This document shows, piece by piece, positions 1 to 7,831 of a DNA stretch of 64,000 nt (the stretch's first letter is position 1; every line of letters begins with the position of its first letter). The DNA is taken from positions 90,405-154,404 of the forward strand of contig CAZMGM010000001.1 of the NCBI GenBank assembly GCA_964565865.1, in the 5' to 3' direction. The translations under genes were made by a program, and so were the position numbers. This DNA is from CBDAPI01 sp964565865 (GTDB taxonomy: Bacteria; Acidobacteriota; UBA6911; RPQK01; CBDAPI01). The notes under the pieces are model-generated. The model was not told the origin of the DNA. It saw only the letters and a list, made by a program, of their open reading frames with translations, and did not search any database.

Positions 1-50
1 GTTTTGCATTAGCTTGTTCGCTCTTCCAGAGCCAGGTAATCTACCTGTTC

Positions 51-310
51 ATGGTTGGCCCTCGCAAATTTTCGATTGTTTCTGCGCTGGGAACACTTTT
101 GTTACTCAGCTGCGCCAATCCCAGCAACAGGCGGTACGACAATCTCACGAGCAACCGGTTAACCTGCTGTTCATTATGACCGATCAGTAGCGTTTCGACG
201 CGCTGAGTCAGGCGGGCAATACGGAGCTAAACACTCCCACATGGAGCGGCGGGGATCCGGGTCAATGCCGGCTGCCCAGGCACGTTCAAAACGCCAATGC
301 TGGATGTCTT
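51..310 (+). pseudogene. Sulfatase, N-terminal remnant (nonsense and frameshift)
   Basis: An ATG at 51 opens a lipoprotein-like signal peptide (MVGPRKFSIVSALG, then LLLLSC as lipobox), but that frame stops near 180. In another frame, starting around 160, the sequence reads PVNLLFIMTDQ, an in-frame TAG, then RFDALSQAGNTELNTP. This is the hallmark N-terminus of type I sulfatases (MTDQQRFDAL), with the second Gln codon turned into TAG. A later patch, VNAGCPGTFKTP in the first frame, resembles the region around the sulfatase nucleophile but lacks the C/S-x-P-x-R signature. There are thus at least one frameshift and one nonsense mutation, and the rest of the roughly 450-residue enzyme is absent. 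The pseudogene assignment is secure; the substrate cannot be inferred. The right-hand limit is approximate. Confidence 0.75.
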
Positions 311-590
311 TCCGGTGAGTAATTGGATAAAATTATGTCCCGCCGCTCCGGAGATCTTGGAAGAGGTCCGCTGGTGTATCACTGCAGGAAAAGATCACTT
401 CCCTGGACAGAGCACAGGCATTGATCGAAGAGGTCCGCGCCCGGCGCGGCTAGTGCACCGCTCCCTTGCAGTCCAAATCATTGTGAAACTCCACCCACGC
501 CGGTCTCTCATGCGGAAGGCCGAATTCTCGTCGTCCCCTGTAACCTCAATCTCTTCCGGATTACTTAAAGAAATCCTTATGGGGGATCGA
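311..590. other. No intact gene; degraded sequence
   Basis: No convincing gene is seen. A short frame ending at the TAG near 440 reads EKITSLDRAQALIEEVRARRG and looks like a protein C-terminus, but nothing upstream supports it. The motif GAAGAGGTCCGC occurs twice. The stretch is probably debris left by the same decay that destroyed the sulfatase gene to its left. Confidence 0.3.
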
Positions 591-1118
591 TCAAGTGGCG
601 CGACCACAACCCGACGCTATCAGAATCCCAAGGATTGCACTTCTGGCGAACCAGCCGATCAGGCAGACCCCAATGGCGCGACCTGTGCTCTCGTAGTCGA
701 GTGCCTGGCGGACCGCGATCACCATGGCAATCAGCATCCAGATGTGCACTGAAAAAATGATAGGGGGCCCGAGCATTGGGTGAACCAGACCCAGCACTCC
801 CAGCAGCCCCGGAGAGGCTGAGAATCCTAGGGTGCGCAAGAGCTCGGGCACGTCCGAACGGGTATTTGGCTCGGGAATAAGCTTGGTTCCTATAAGGTAC
901 ACAAGAAAAGCCCAGATGCACCAACTTGCCAGTGCTTGAACGGTGCCAGCGAGCAGGCCCGGACCTCCCAAGTTAAGGGTGCCGAGGGCGAGGGCGATGC
1001 TGGAAAGGACCACCACCATCAAGGCCTGGCCAGTGGCATTCGTGTCAGCTTCCACTTCCTCGTAGATGTGCACATCGAGTTTGGCCGCGCCAATCATGCG
1101 CTGGCTAAGACTTGTCAT
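591..1118 (-). CDS. Yip1-family integral membrane protein
   Basis: This 175-residue protein has a short cytoplasmic N-terminus with an acidic patch (EEVEAD) and about five hydrophobic segments, at roughly residues 32-50, 56-78, 100-112, 118-137 and 146-168. The overall pattern fits the bacterial Yip1/YIP1-domain family of small polytopic proteins, whose function in bacteria is not established. The ATG lies in a plausible context, preceded by AGGAAAAAAA-type purine-rich sequence. It stands alone, with a degraded sulfatase locus downstream and a 490-nt stretch without genes upstream. The family assignment rests on size, topology and overall similarity rather than on a catalytic motif. Confidence 0.7.
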   Translation of the reverse strand: MTSLSQRMIGAAKLDVHIYEEVEADTNATGQALMVVVLSSIALALGTLNLGGPGLLAGTVQALASWCIWAFLVYLIGTKLIPEPNTRSDVPELLRTLGFSASPGLLGVLGLVHPMLGPPIIFSVHIWMLIAMVIAVRQALDYESTGRAIGVCLIGWFARSAILGILIASGCGRAT

Positions 1119-1612
1119 CGTTTTTTTCCTCCAGACAGTATGCGCCTAGCACTCTCGTTAGTTTACATCGGTTTCGGTGTGCATTCTCATCATATTGTTC
1201 AGAAGAGGTAGTCTGCTGATAGGAGAGACCTTGCCAAGGCTCTGGGGGATTAGCGAAACATCCGCTAGGAACTAGCCTTTTTATACTCTCTCTTTCATCT
1301 CGCTCCATCAACATCGCTTCATGTCTCTACTTCCCGATTGGGACCCACATTTCCTGTGACACATTTCGCCGGTCGTGTTATCTGTTTTTGGAAGTGAGTT
1401 CTGATCCTCGACCAACTTGGGGCAGTGAAACCAGATTTTGGCTAACGGCTCGTAGGGGAACGACGGGCTCTGAGAAAAAGACCAGTCGGGCCTCCAAACC
1501 CAGATTGTATTGAGAACAGTATTCGGCACACTTGCTGAGATACTGTGCGCACTACGATGAACCTGTAAGATTACAGATTGACCTAAATATTTGATATTAA
1601 GACACTTCATAC
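1119..1612. other. Intergenic, no gene recognised
   Basis: These 494 nt lie upstream of the Yip1 gene and downstream of tRNA-Arg, both on the minus strand. The minus-strand open frames here (60-100 codons) have no recognisable motif, signal peptide or ribosome binding site. The stretch is visibly richer in A+T than the coding parts of the window. It presumably holds the Yip1 promoter. Confidence 0.4.
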
Positions 1613-1689
<77 letters not shown>

Positions 1690-1916
1690 ACCGGAACTAG
1701 AATTTAACACGGAATCTCAGTGGCAGTCCGCAGTGAAAATCCCAACCGGTCGCCTCCCACGCTCCCGAGGGTCCAGGAGATCGGTTGCAGTCGACGCCCA
1801 GGGAGCTTCTCAAGTCTCGAACGTACAAGGGTCCTTTCCGTCACCGCGATCAGGGTACACGGGCAAGAACCGGGAAAACCCTACGTATTCTGAATTCTGG
1901 CAGATTTGCCGCCTCA

Positions 1917-1943
1917 AGCGCCACTCGGTGGTTCTGTGGCGCT
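1917..1943 (-). terminator. Stem-loop after the AAA ATPase gene
   Basis: Just past the stop codon of the ATPase gene the minus strand carries AGCGCCAC and GTGGCGCT, a perfect 8-bp inverted repeat with an 11-nt loop. No T-run follows, so this may be a Rho-assisted terminator or an RNA-stabilising 3' hairpin rather than a classical intrinsic terminator. Confidence 0.45.
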
Positions 1944-1952
1944 AGCTCGGGA

Positions 1953-2552
1953 TCAGTGGATCATGCTCTGTCCGGGAGGAGGCATATCTTCGGGAATGAC
2001 GTTTCGGTTGATGTGGTCATCGAGGTTGATCACATAGGTGTGCGGGGAGTCGAGCAGGACGGGGGAATGCGTGGCCGCAATAATTCTGAATTTCTTCTCA
2101 TCCACCAGCTCCATGAGCATTTTCAGGATTCGGCGTTGATTGGAAACGGAGAGGGCCATTTCCGGTTCGTCCAGCAGCAGCACTGTTCCATCGGGCAAGC
2201 TGGGGAAGGATTGCTGAAAAAGGTTTAGCATGATCTGGCCGTGGCTTGCCATTTCCAGAAACTCCCGCGTTTCGGGTTCATCTCCGAAAAGCTCGAGCTG
2301 CTTTCGCGGGTTGTGCTGCTCTGCGTCGAAAAGAAAAATCTGACCCAAGTCATCCGACCTCTGCAAAACCCGATAAGAGAAATTGTCGACCTTTTGCCCG
2401 TGGAAGGCATAGTAGACGGAATGGAGAAGAGTGGATTTCCCGGAACCGTTTTCACCTGCCAGCATGATGAGAGGGTGGGAGAGATCGATCACCATGGGCA
2501 TGTGGAAGTTCAGATTCATGAAAACAGGATGAGCCAGTATCTTGAGAACCAT
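1953..2552 (-). CDS. AAA-type (ABC-like) ATPase, single domain
   Basis: This 199-residue soluble ATPase has a Walker A motif GENGSGKST near residue 33, a Walker B motif TVLLLDEPEMALS near residue 123, and an H-loop/switch motif AATHSP near residue 159. It resembles predicted ATP-binding AAA family proteins of the OLD/RecF-like type, which use an ABC-like head without a transporter partner. It lacks an obvious ABC signature (LSGGQ). No membrane segment or endonuclease (TOPRIM) domain is present. It lies 66 nt downstream of the pheA-like gene on the same strand, so it may be cotranscribed, but nothing ties it to aromatic synthesis. A stem-loop follows its stop codon. ATPase activity is well supported; the cellular role is unknown. 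Confidence 0.8.
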   Translation of the reverse strand: MVLKILAHPVFMNLNFHMPMVIDLSHPLIMLAGENGSGKSTLLHSVYYAFHGQKVDNFSYRVLQRSDDLGQIFLFDAEQHNPRKQLELFGDEPETREFLEMASHGQIMLNLFQQSFPSLPDGTVLLLDEPEMALSVSNQRRILKMLMELVDEKKFRIIAATHSPVLLDSPHTYVINLDDHINRNVIPEDMPPPGQSMIH

Positions 2553-2585
2553 TACACCTCCGGGACTTCTGAACGTAACATTGTC

Positions 2586-2622
2586 CCGTTTCGACTTCCG
2601 ACCTTCAACTGTGAACCTTCAA
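2586..2622. repeat. Degenerate TTCGACTTCCGACC-type intergenic repeat, copy 1
   Basis: Between the ATPase and pheA-like genes the plus strand reads TTTCGACTTCCGACC followed by TTCAACTGTGAACCTTCAA. Short units of the form CGACTT, CGACCT and CAACTT repeat with a period near 8 nt. Similar stretches occur at 8829-8866 (inverse orientation) and 48949-48972. The pheA-like stop codon is embedded in its edge. Confidence 0.4.
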
Positions 2623-4589
2623 TCTTCCACTGGCCCATTCATGATTTCGACCAGATGCTCCATATCCAGAGCATGCCGCTCCGACTCCTTCTGGTTGAGG
2701 TCTACCTGCACCATGGCGCCGTCGGCACCCGCGGCACGACAGGCCTCGATCAGCGGCCGAACTCGTCGAGCTCGTGTCACACACTGGCTGGGATCCACGA
2801 TCACCGGGAGGTGGATTCTGTCCTTAAGGGCCAGGACCGCTCCCAGATCGAGAGTGGTTCGGGAGGCACTTTCGAAGGTTCGAATCCCACGTTCGCAGAG
2901 CACGACGTCTTGGTTACCCTGTTCCAGAATTGTTTCCGTAGCAGCGAGCAACTCTCTCAAAGTCGAGCTGATTCCCCGCTTGAGAACTACGGGCACGGAA
3001 ACCCTCCCGAGCTCCTCCAGAAGACTCGTGGTCTGCATGTTGCGAGAGGAGACAACGAAAGCATCCACCAACGTTGAGAGAGCTCCGACCTGCTCCGCGG
3101 AATGTGCCAGGCAACTTACCGGGACTTGCTGTTCCTGCGCGATTCTCCGAAACCGGCCGAACTGCTCCAGGTCGAGGCCTCCGCGTCGCGGCTCGTGTAC
3201 GGCCAGAAGAAGACTGTTTTCCCGGGCTCGAGACAGGCGTGCCACTTGTTCAACGCCCTCGGGCGATGTAGTCAGTTTCAGAGCGACCATCAGAACAAAG
3301 GCATCCCCACCCAGAATCACAGCACCGATTGCGATCTTCTTAGTCTCCCTGTGCCGGCGATTTCGTCCAGCCAACCCGGTTTTCTCCACTCTATGGACAT
3401 AGGCCTGTCCCGGCGATTCCGCCGGTAAGTCCGGACGGTCGATCTCGGCTCGAGAAGTGGTTCCCAGCGCGCCACTGGGGAAGCAGCCCAACACACGCAG
3501 CAGACGAGCCCGAGAGCGGACATCGTCCAGTGCTCGACGCACTCGGTCTTCCTCGATGTTCCCCTCCATTTCCAGATGAAACTGATACTGCCAGGGTGTC
3601 CCTTTGCGCGGCCTCGACTCCAGCTTGGTCAGGTTAACCGCCTGTGCCGCAAGCGCGGAAAGGGCAGCCACCAGCGCCCCTTCCGTGTGATCCGTTACAA
3701 GCTGTACGGACGTCTTGGCAGGAATTCTCTGATCTACCGCTACGGGTTCTCGCGAGACCACCCAAAAGCGCGTGTAATTCTCTGGATGATCTGAGATCCC
3801 GTCCCGCATGACGTCCAGCTCGTACAGTTTGGCAGCCTCGGCACTGGCGATGGCCGCATGTTTGGGATCGCCATCCTTCTTGACCATCCGCACAGCTTCC
3901 GCAGAGTCAATGTAGGTTTCGTAGCGGGCGTTGGGAAGGCCCTTGATAAAGGCCCGGCACTGCTGCAGGGCGACAGGATGTGAGAACACGACCTCAATCT
4001 GCTCCAGAGGAGTTCCCGGGAGTCCAATCAGACAGTGTTCGATTCTCAGGTATTCTTCACCGACCACGTGCAGCTTGCTCTCCGTCAGCAGATCGTAGAC
4101 TTCGTGAATGCTTCCCGCCAGTACATTTTCGATCGGCAGGAGGGCCAGATCCACATGTCCCTCCTCCAGTGCTTCGACGGTCTCAGGAAAACTCGCGTAG
4201 CCTACCGCCTCGATATCCTGTCCGAAGTGTTTTCGACAGGCCAGCCAGGAGTAGGCACCCTTGGTTCCCTGAAAGGCTATCGTTCGGACTCGCTTCAGGT
4301 CAGGATTCAGGTCCCGGTGCACGCGCCGGGTCTGCACCTCACGTGAATGATTGATGACCTCTTTGAGAACCCGCTCGGCAAGCGCGGGGTCAAGTTGCTT
4401 CTCCCCAGCCAGGCGGGCCACTTTGGTCAGCAGTTCGGTCTCACGGGCGGAGTCAAAGAGGGGAAGGCCCTGAGACTCCTTCTCCTGCAGAATCTCCTTT
4501 ACTAATTTCATTCGCCGAGCCAGCGCCTCCAGTAATTCACGGTCGGCGCGGTCGATCCGCTTTCGAAGCGAGTTCAGTTGTTCCGACAT
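2619..4589 (-). CDS. pheA: Chorismate mutase - prephenate dehydratase - ACT with degenerate DAHP synthase-like domain
   Basis: The 656-residue protein has four parts. Residues 1-90 are an AroQ-type chorismate mutase helix domain. Residues 100-280 are prephenate dehydratase, with AFQGTKGAYS and the NYTRF motif (271-275) whose Thr is catalytic. Residues 295-375 are an ACT domain with the ESRP motif (324-327) that binds Phe in this family. Residues 405-656 align with type I-beta DAHP synthase, retaining RNMQ, KRG (537-539) and CERGIRTFE (565-573), but the GPCxVES and KPRTSPY motifs are gone, DPSH reads DPSQ (602) and the IEVH segment reads VQVD. All expected metal ligands therefore appear lost, so the last domain is probably non-catalytic. 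The protein should make phenylpyruvate from chorismate. The ATG at 4589 was chosen over a longer frame because GGTGGGG precedes it and the CM domain begins there. A terminator and leader ORF lie upstream. Confidence 0.88.
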   Translation of the reverse strand: MSEQLNSLRKRIDRADRELLEALARRMKLVKEILQEKESQGLPLFDSARETELLTKVARLAGEKQLDPALAERVLKEVINHSREVQTRRVHRDLNPDLKRVRTIAFQGTKGAYSWLACRKHFGQDIEAVGYASFPETVEALEEGHVDLALLPIENVLAGSIHEVYDLLTESKLHVVGEEYLRIEHCLIGLPGTPLEQIEVVFSHPVALQQCRAFIKGLPNARYETYIDSAEAVRMVKKDGDPKHAAIASAEAAKLYELDVMRDGISDHPENYTRFWVVSREPVAVDQRIPAKTSVQLVTDHTEGALVAALSALAAQAVNLTKLESRPRKGTPWQYQFHLEMEGNIEEDRVRRALDDVRSRARLLRVLGCFPSGALGTTSRAEIDRPDLPAESPGQAYVHRVEKTGLAGRNRRHRETKKIAIGAVILGGDAFVLMVALKLTTSPEGVEQVARLSRARENSLLLAVHEPRRGGLDLEQFGRFRRIAQEQQVPVSCLAHSAEQVGALSTLVDAFVVSSRNMQTTSLLEELGRVSVPVVLKRGISSTLRELLAATETILEQGNQDVVLCERGIRTFESASRTTLDLGAVLALKDRIHLPVIVDPSQCVTRARRVRPLIEACRAAGADGAMVQVDLNQKESERHALDMEHLVEIMNGPVED

Positions 4590-4633
4590 GGCTATTTCCC
4601 CACCCTTACACAAATATGGTGACGTTTGTTTAC

Positions 4634-4768
4634 TTCGTTGTTGTTCTGGTTCAACAAAGCGCTGCCTTGAACACACCCGACTCTGATGATCGCATTCATG
4701 AATAATTGGTAAAAAAAAAGCCCACCGTGTCATTTTGGCCGGTGGGCTGCTCAGGTTCGTTGTTGTTC
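4634..4768. repeat. 13-nt direct repeat flanking the pheA attenuator
   Basis: TTCGTTGTTGTTC occurs at 4634-4646 and again at 4756-4768, one copy on each side of the terminator hairpin. In the transcript these read GAACAACAACGAA. Both copies are unpaired in the simplest folding, so they could be protein- or RNA-binding elements, or chance. Confidence 0.45.
4711..4748 (-). terminator. Intrinsic terminator in the pheA leader (attenuator)
   Basis: On the minus strand AGCCCACCG and CGGTGGGCT form a perfect 9-bp stem with a 12-nt loop, followed directly by a run of T (the plus strand shows nine A at 4711-4719). It lies about 120 nt upstream of the pheA-like start, in the same orientation, with no gene end immediately before it. 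That is the position of an attenuator rather than of a gene-terminal terminator. A GTGGG in the leader ORF upstream could pair with CCCAC of the stem as an antiterminator. Confidence 0.75.
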
Positions 4769-4771
4769 CTT

Positions 4772-4855
4772 CTAGGTCAACCTCGAGTCCACACGCAAGA
4801 CCCCACTGCGAATGCTAAAAAAATGCTCAAAAACGCTTCTGTCTAAAGTCAGCAT
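4772..4855 (-). CDS. Possible Phe-containing leader peptide of the pheA attenuator
   Basis: A 27-codon frame begins at an ATG and ends 24 nt before the terminator stem. It encodes MLTLDRSVFEHFFSIRSG and continues to a C-terminal SRLT. Three of residues 9-13 are Phe, including an FF pair, which is the pattern expected for a leader whose translation senses charged tRNA-Phe. Ribosome stalling at FF would sit just before a GTGGGG that can pair with the 5' arm of the terminator. The ribosome binding site is poor (GGGTTGCC), and the frame is longer after the Phe codons than in classical leaders. The call depends mainly on position and on the strong terminator downstream. Confidence 0.4.
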   Translation of the reverse strand: MLTLDRSVFEHFFSIRSGVLRVDSRLT

Positions 4856-5074
4856 GTTGGCAACCCGTGTTTGAAATCCCACGTGTAGCCAAAAAGAATA
4901 CGGGCTTTTCTGGCGCAGGGTCAAGAGGATTCTGGTACTGTCTTTTGCTTGTCCGGGCTGAAATATGCCCCCGCCAGGCCAACTGCCGGTAACAGGAGTA
5001 AAGGGCAGGGGAGACTGTGCCATACTTTTCAGCGCTGCCGGTCCAACCGGGGTTGATTCGAACAACGAAAGCCA

Positions 5075-5313
5075 ATGCGAAAATTCTACGTGATTCTGTT
5101 GTCAGTTCTCTTCTTGGCAGTGGCTGCGGTTCCTGGTCAGTGAAGATGGAGTATGTGGCTCATGCCTGCTTCGTCATAGAATCCCCGCAGGGCATCCATA
5201 TCCTCATTGATCCGTACAATACCAATCGGTGCCTGGGCTACCAGTTTCCCGATCAGATCAGGGTGGACGCTCTCCTGGTAAGCCACTCTCACCGTTACGC
5301 CGAGGTCAGTTGA
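5075..5313 (+). pseudogene. Secreted metallo-beta-lactamase-fold hydrolase, truncated and frameshifted
   Basis: An ATG at 5075 starts a clear signal peptide (MRKFYVILLSVLFLAVAAV) that stops at TGA 5141-5143. One base out of frame, and with no gap, the sequence continues as MEYVAHACFVIESPQG, ILIDPYNTN and ALLVSHSH. This is the N-terminus of UlaG-like metallo-beta-lactamase-fold proteins, up to the start of the HxHxDH metal motif. Restoring one base would join signal peptide and domain. The frame then ends at 5313, inside the 3' end of the opposing EEP gene, so about three quarters of the protein is missing. Both a frameshift and a 3' deletion are present. Confidence 0.7.
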
Positions 5314-6541
5314 CAACGTGGAAATCCAGGACAATGGGGTCGTGATCCGAGAGGGGAGCGAACCGATCGTGAACCTCGCTAATAACTCGTGGAAGCCGGG
5401 TGGAGTCGGACACCACGTCGCGACCTGCAAACCAGTCCAGCTTCATCGAGCACTTGCCGTCCATGCCCTTCAACGCCCAGCGGATAAACCAGAAGCACCA
5501 GTTGGGGATCCAGTCGCCCATGTTGGAGTTAATGGACAGGTCGTTGATGTCGTAGTGGAGCGTACACCGGCCTAGCTGGTTCAGGGATCGGTAGTCGTAT
5601 CCCCGTGTTTCCAGCTCCTTGAAAAGCCTACGTTCGAACCATCGATCCGGGTGAGGATAATGGTTGCGTAGCACGTTGTCGATCCCCATTAAGACTCGCC
5701 GCGTGTAGCCGAGGATAGAATAGGTAGCTCGCTTCGAGTTGAACGTCGAGGTGTTCCAGTCCCCTCCCATGAGAACCGGAAATCTCGGCCGCAGGCTGTC
5801 CATATGGTCCAGAACCAGCCTCATCTGGCGACAGCGGTGGCTCTGGGTCGAGTGAGCATCCAGGTGCAGTGTCACGGCCCGGAAGGGACTCACCGGATGG
5901 CACACCAAACCCACAACTGCCTGCTGGCAGCCGATCCTCTTTTCCCGACCTCGCATTTTATCCTTTCCGTTGGGAAGGGCGATAGCATGAACGTCCTGGA
6001 GAGGAAACCTGGAAAACAATGCATTCCCATGAAGGCTGAGGCGATTCTCGCCCAAGACTTCAGATTCGAGGCCGCTGCCTTTTACCAGGCTGATGTAACA
6101 GTTGGCAAAAGCGTAGTTCAGCCCCAGGCCCCGCGCGATCTCTCGCGCCACACACCGATTTCCGCTGCGGGCCATCCCAAAGTCCAGCTCGGTTAGAAAA
6201 AGCACATCACTGTGGCACATTCTCGGATGGTGCCTCAGGGTCTCAATCACGCCCTCGACCTGCAGTCCCCGCTCGATGTTCCAGGCCGTTGCCCTCAGTG
6301 GACCAGTGGGCCGCAGGTCCAGGGATCTGAAGTTTTCCCCTATCACGGTCGCCATGATCCGGTCGACTTCGGACCGGATGTGAGCGTACTGCCGACTCGA
6401 CTCCAGGCTACTTGTGGAGTGGAATTGGCTCAGCGCGGAGAGACGAGGCGACAGCCAGTGTTCCAGGGCCTCGGGCGGAGGCAGTCCCGGGCTGCCCCCG
6501 GCTTCCATCTCGAACGAGGAACCTTCCTGGTCATCCCACAT
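5306..6541 (-). CDS. Endonuclease/exonuclease/phosphatase (EEP) superfamily protein
   Basis: This 411-residue protein has an approximately 80-residue N-terminal extension without recognised motifs, then an EEP domain. The core motifs are present in order: AWNIERG (Asn ligand), LTELD (metal-binding Glu), HLDAHST, GGDWNTST (the D-x-N pair) and a C-terminal LSDHDPIV carrying the catalytic Asp-His. All residues needed for a metal-dependent phosphodiesterase or phosphatase are there. The substrate could be a nucleic acid, a phospholipid head group or an inositol phosphate, and the sequence does not decide. No signal peptide is evident. It is the last gene of a minus-strand operon, 15 nt after the lipoprotein gene, and its 3' end touches a truncated pseudogene. 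Confidence 0.8.
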   Translation of the reverse strand: MWDDQEGSSFEMEAGGSPGLPPPEALEHWLSPRLSALSQFHSTSSLESSRQYAHIRSEVDRIMATVIGENFRSLDLRPTGPLRATAWNIERGLQVEGVIETLRHHPRMCHSDVLFLTELDFGMARSGNRCVAREIARGLGLNYAFANCYISLVKGSGLESEVLGENRLSLHGNALFSRFPLQDVHAIALPNGKDKMRGREKRIGCQQAVVGLVCHPVSPFRAVTLHLDAHSTQSHRCRQMRLVLDHMDSLRPRFPVLMGGDWNTSTFNSKRATYSILGYTRRVLMGIDNVLRNHYPHPDRWFERRLFKELETRGYDYRSLNQLGRCTLHYDINDLSINSNMGDWIPNWCFWFIRWALKGMDGKCSMKLDWFAGRDVVSDSTRLPRVISEVHDRFAPLSDHDPIVLDFHVVN

Positions 6542-6556
6542 TCTAGGACCGGCTCC

Positions 6557-7831
6557 CTACTCTTCGTCCTCTGAGCCAAAAACGTGGCGGATTGAGCTAG
6601 CGTTCACGCCCAGGCTCTCTTGCAAGATCGGATCGAGTGTTGATACGGACCCGACGAAATGGATTGTCGTGTGGGTGTGGGACAGGGATTCTCCCGCTGG
6701 CCGCAGAGCTGCTGGAGAGGAGGTCTCGATTTCGTAGAAAGGCCCCAGGGAGCGAGCGCCCGGTGAGGGCGGCCCGTCATTGTAGCTGTTGATCACATCG
6801 CCCCGGTACGGCTCCTCCTGAAGCTCCCACATCGAGTTGACATAGTCCCGCAGGCCGGAGGGTTGGTCGAAGGGAACGATGGTAACAACCCCCGCCTTCC
6901 AGTCGTAGCTTCCGGAAATCCCCTTGGAGCGCTCCGGAAGGACGCCGATTTTGCTTCGAAAAGCTCCATCGGCCTTGAAGAATATGTGGCCGTCGGTGAC
7001 CACCAAACGGTCCTTCGGTACCTCGCCGAAGTAAGCGGCATTCACAACCGGTCCCAGCTCCTCTTCCGGCCCTTTCTTGTAAGGAATGATAACCGTTGTG
7101 GTGGGGCTGGCCTTGAACATTCCCAGATTCCAGATGGAAAGCAGACCTTTTTCTTTGGTCCAGTCCTCCGAACCCCGATTCGTGATCGTATTGATCGACT
7201 GGTAAGCCACCATGGAAGCATCCGATCCGACCCTTCCAATCAGCCCGGAAACGGTCTCTCGATCCAGGAGTCTTATCACTCGGTCGATCTGGATTTGAAA
7301 GTGGCCCCCGGAGTAGTTCACGACTTCCGCCTGATGCCTGAATACAATCCGCCGGTCATCTTGTTCGACCACCTGATAAGAATGCGAATCGATCACAGCC
7401 GGCGTCTGCCAGTGTTCCAGGTCGAACGGGTCACCCCTTTTAAAAAAGATGGAAAACTGTCCACCCTCCGGTCCCAACCAGAAGCGATCCTCCCCTCCGA
7501 AGGCGTTGATTTGCGGTTGAAGCTCCCCTGAAGCAATGAGTTCCCGGTTCACCCACCCAAAACTTGATCCACTCGAGCCACGGGCCGTGCTGGTCATGAC
7601 CCGACCCTGGTAGTCGGGAACGACTGCGACCTGAGCCCCAGAGGAAGAATCGGATAAGAGGATCACCTCTTTGTGTTCCCGGAGAAAACGGAGATCGTCT
7701 GAAAAAGTTGGATCTACCTTCGTGCTTTCCTCCATAGTAACAAGAGCCCTCTCACCGGGCGCCGCACACCCGGCCAATCCCCAGATAAGACCCCACACCA
7801 TCAACCCGTACTCAGTCCTTCGCTTGATCAT
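6557..7831 (-). CDS. Lipoprotein, DUF6786-like
   Basis: This 424-residue protein starts with a signal peptide ending in a lipobox (LAGC, Cys22), so it should be anchored to a membrane and face the periplasm. The mature part is rich in beta-strand patterns and carries FGGEDRFWLGPEGGQFS near residue 110 and HTHTTIHF near residue 385. I recall these from a family annotated DUF6786, often found beside sugar-related genes in Acidobacteriota and Planctomycetota. The fold may be aldose-epimerase-like, but no catalytic residues are certain. The start overlaps the stop of the upstream ThuA gene by 4 nt, which implies translational coupling. Function unknown; a role with extracytoplasmic carbohydrates is an inference from neighbours. 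Confidence 0.72.
   Translation of the reverse strand: MIKRRTEYGLMVWGLIWGLAGCAAPGERALVTMEESTKVDPTFSDDLRFLREHKEVILLSDSSSGAQVAVVPDYQGRVMTSTARGSSGSSFGWVNRELIASGELQPQINAFGGEDRFWLGPEGGQFSIFFKRGDPFDLEHWQTPAVIDSHSYQVVEQDDRRIVFRHQAEVVNYSGGHFQIQIDRVIRLLDRETVSGLIGRVGSDASMVAYQSINTITNRGSEDWTKEKGLLSIWNLGMFKASPTTTVIIPYKKGPEEELGPVVNAAYFGEVPKDRLVVTDGHIFFKADGAFRSKIGVLPERSKGISGSYDWKAGVVTIVPFDQPSGLRDYVNSMWELQEEPYRGDVINSYNDGPPSPGARSLGPFYEIETSSPAALRPAGESLSHTHTTIHFVGSVSTLDPILQESLGVNASSIRHVFGSEDEE

Noticed and set aside
297..752. Plus-strand open frame of 151 codons overlapping the Yip1 gene start region
   Set aside because: It runs antisense through the Yip1 C-terminus and has no family motif beyond the first residues, which belong to the sulfatase remnant.
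2241..3402. Long plus-strand frames opposite the pheA-like and AAA genes
   Set aside because: They are antisense shadows. The minus-strand products carry full catalytic motifs, and these frames have none.
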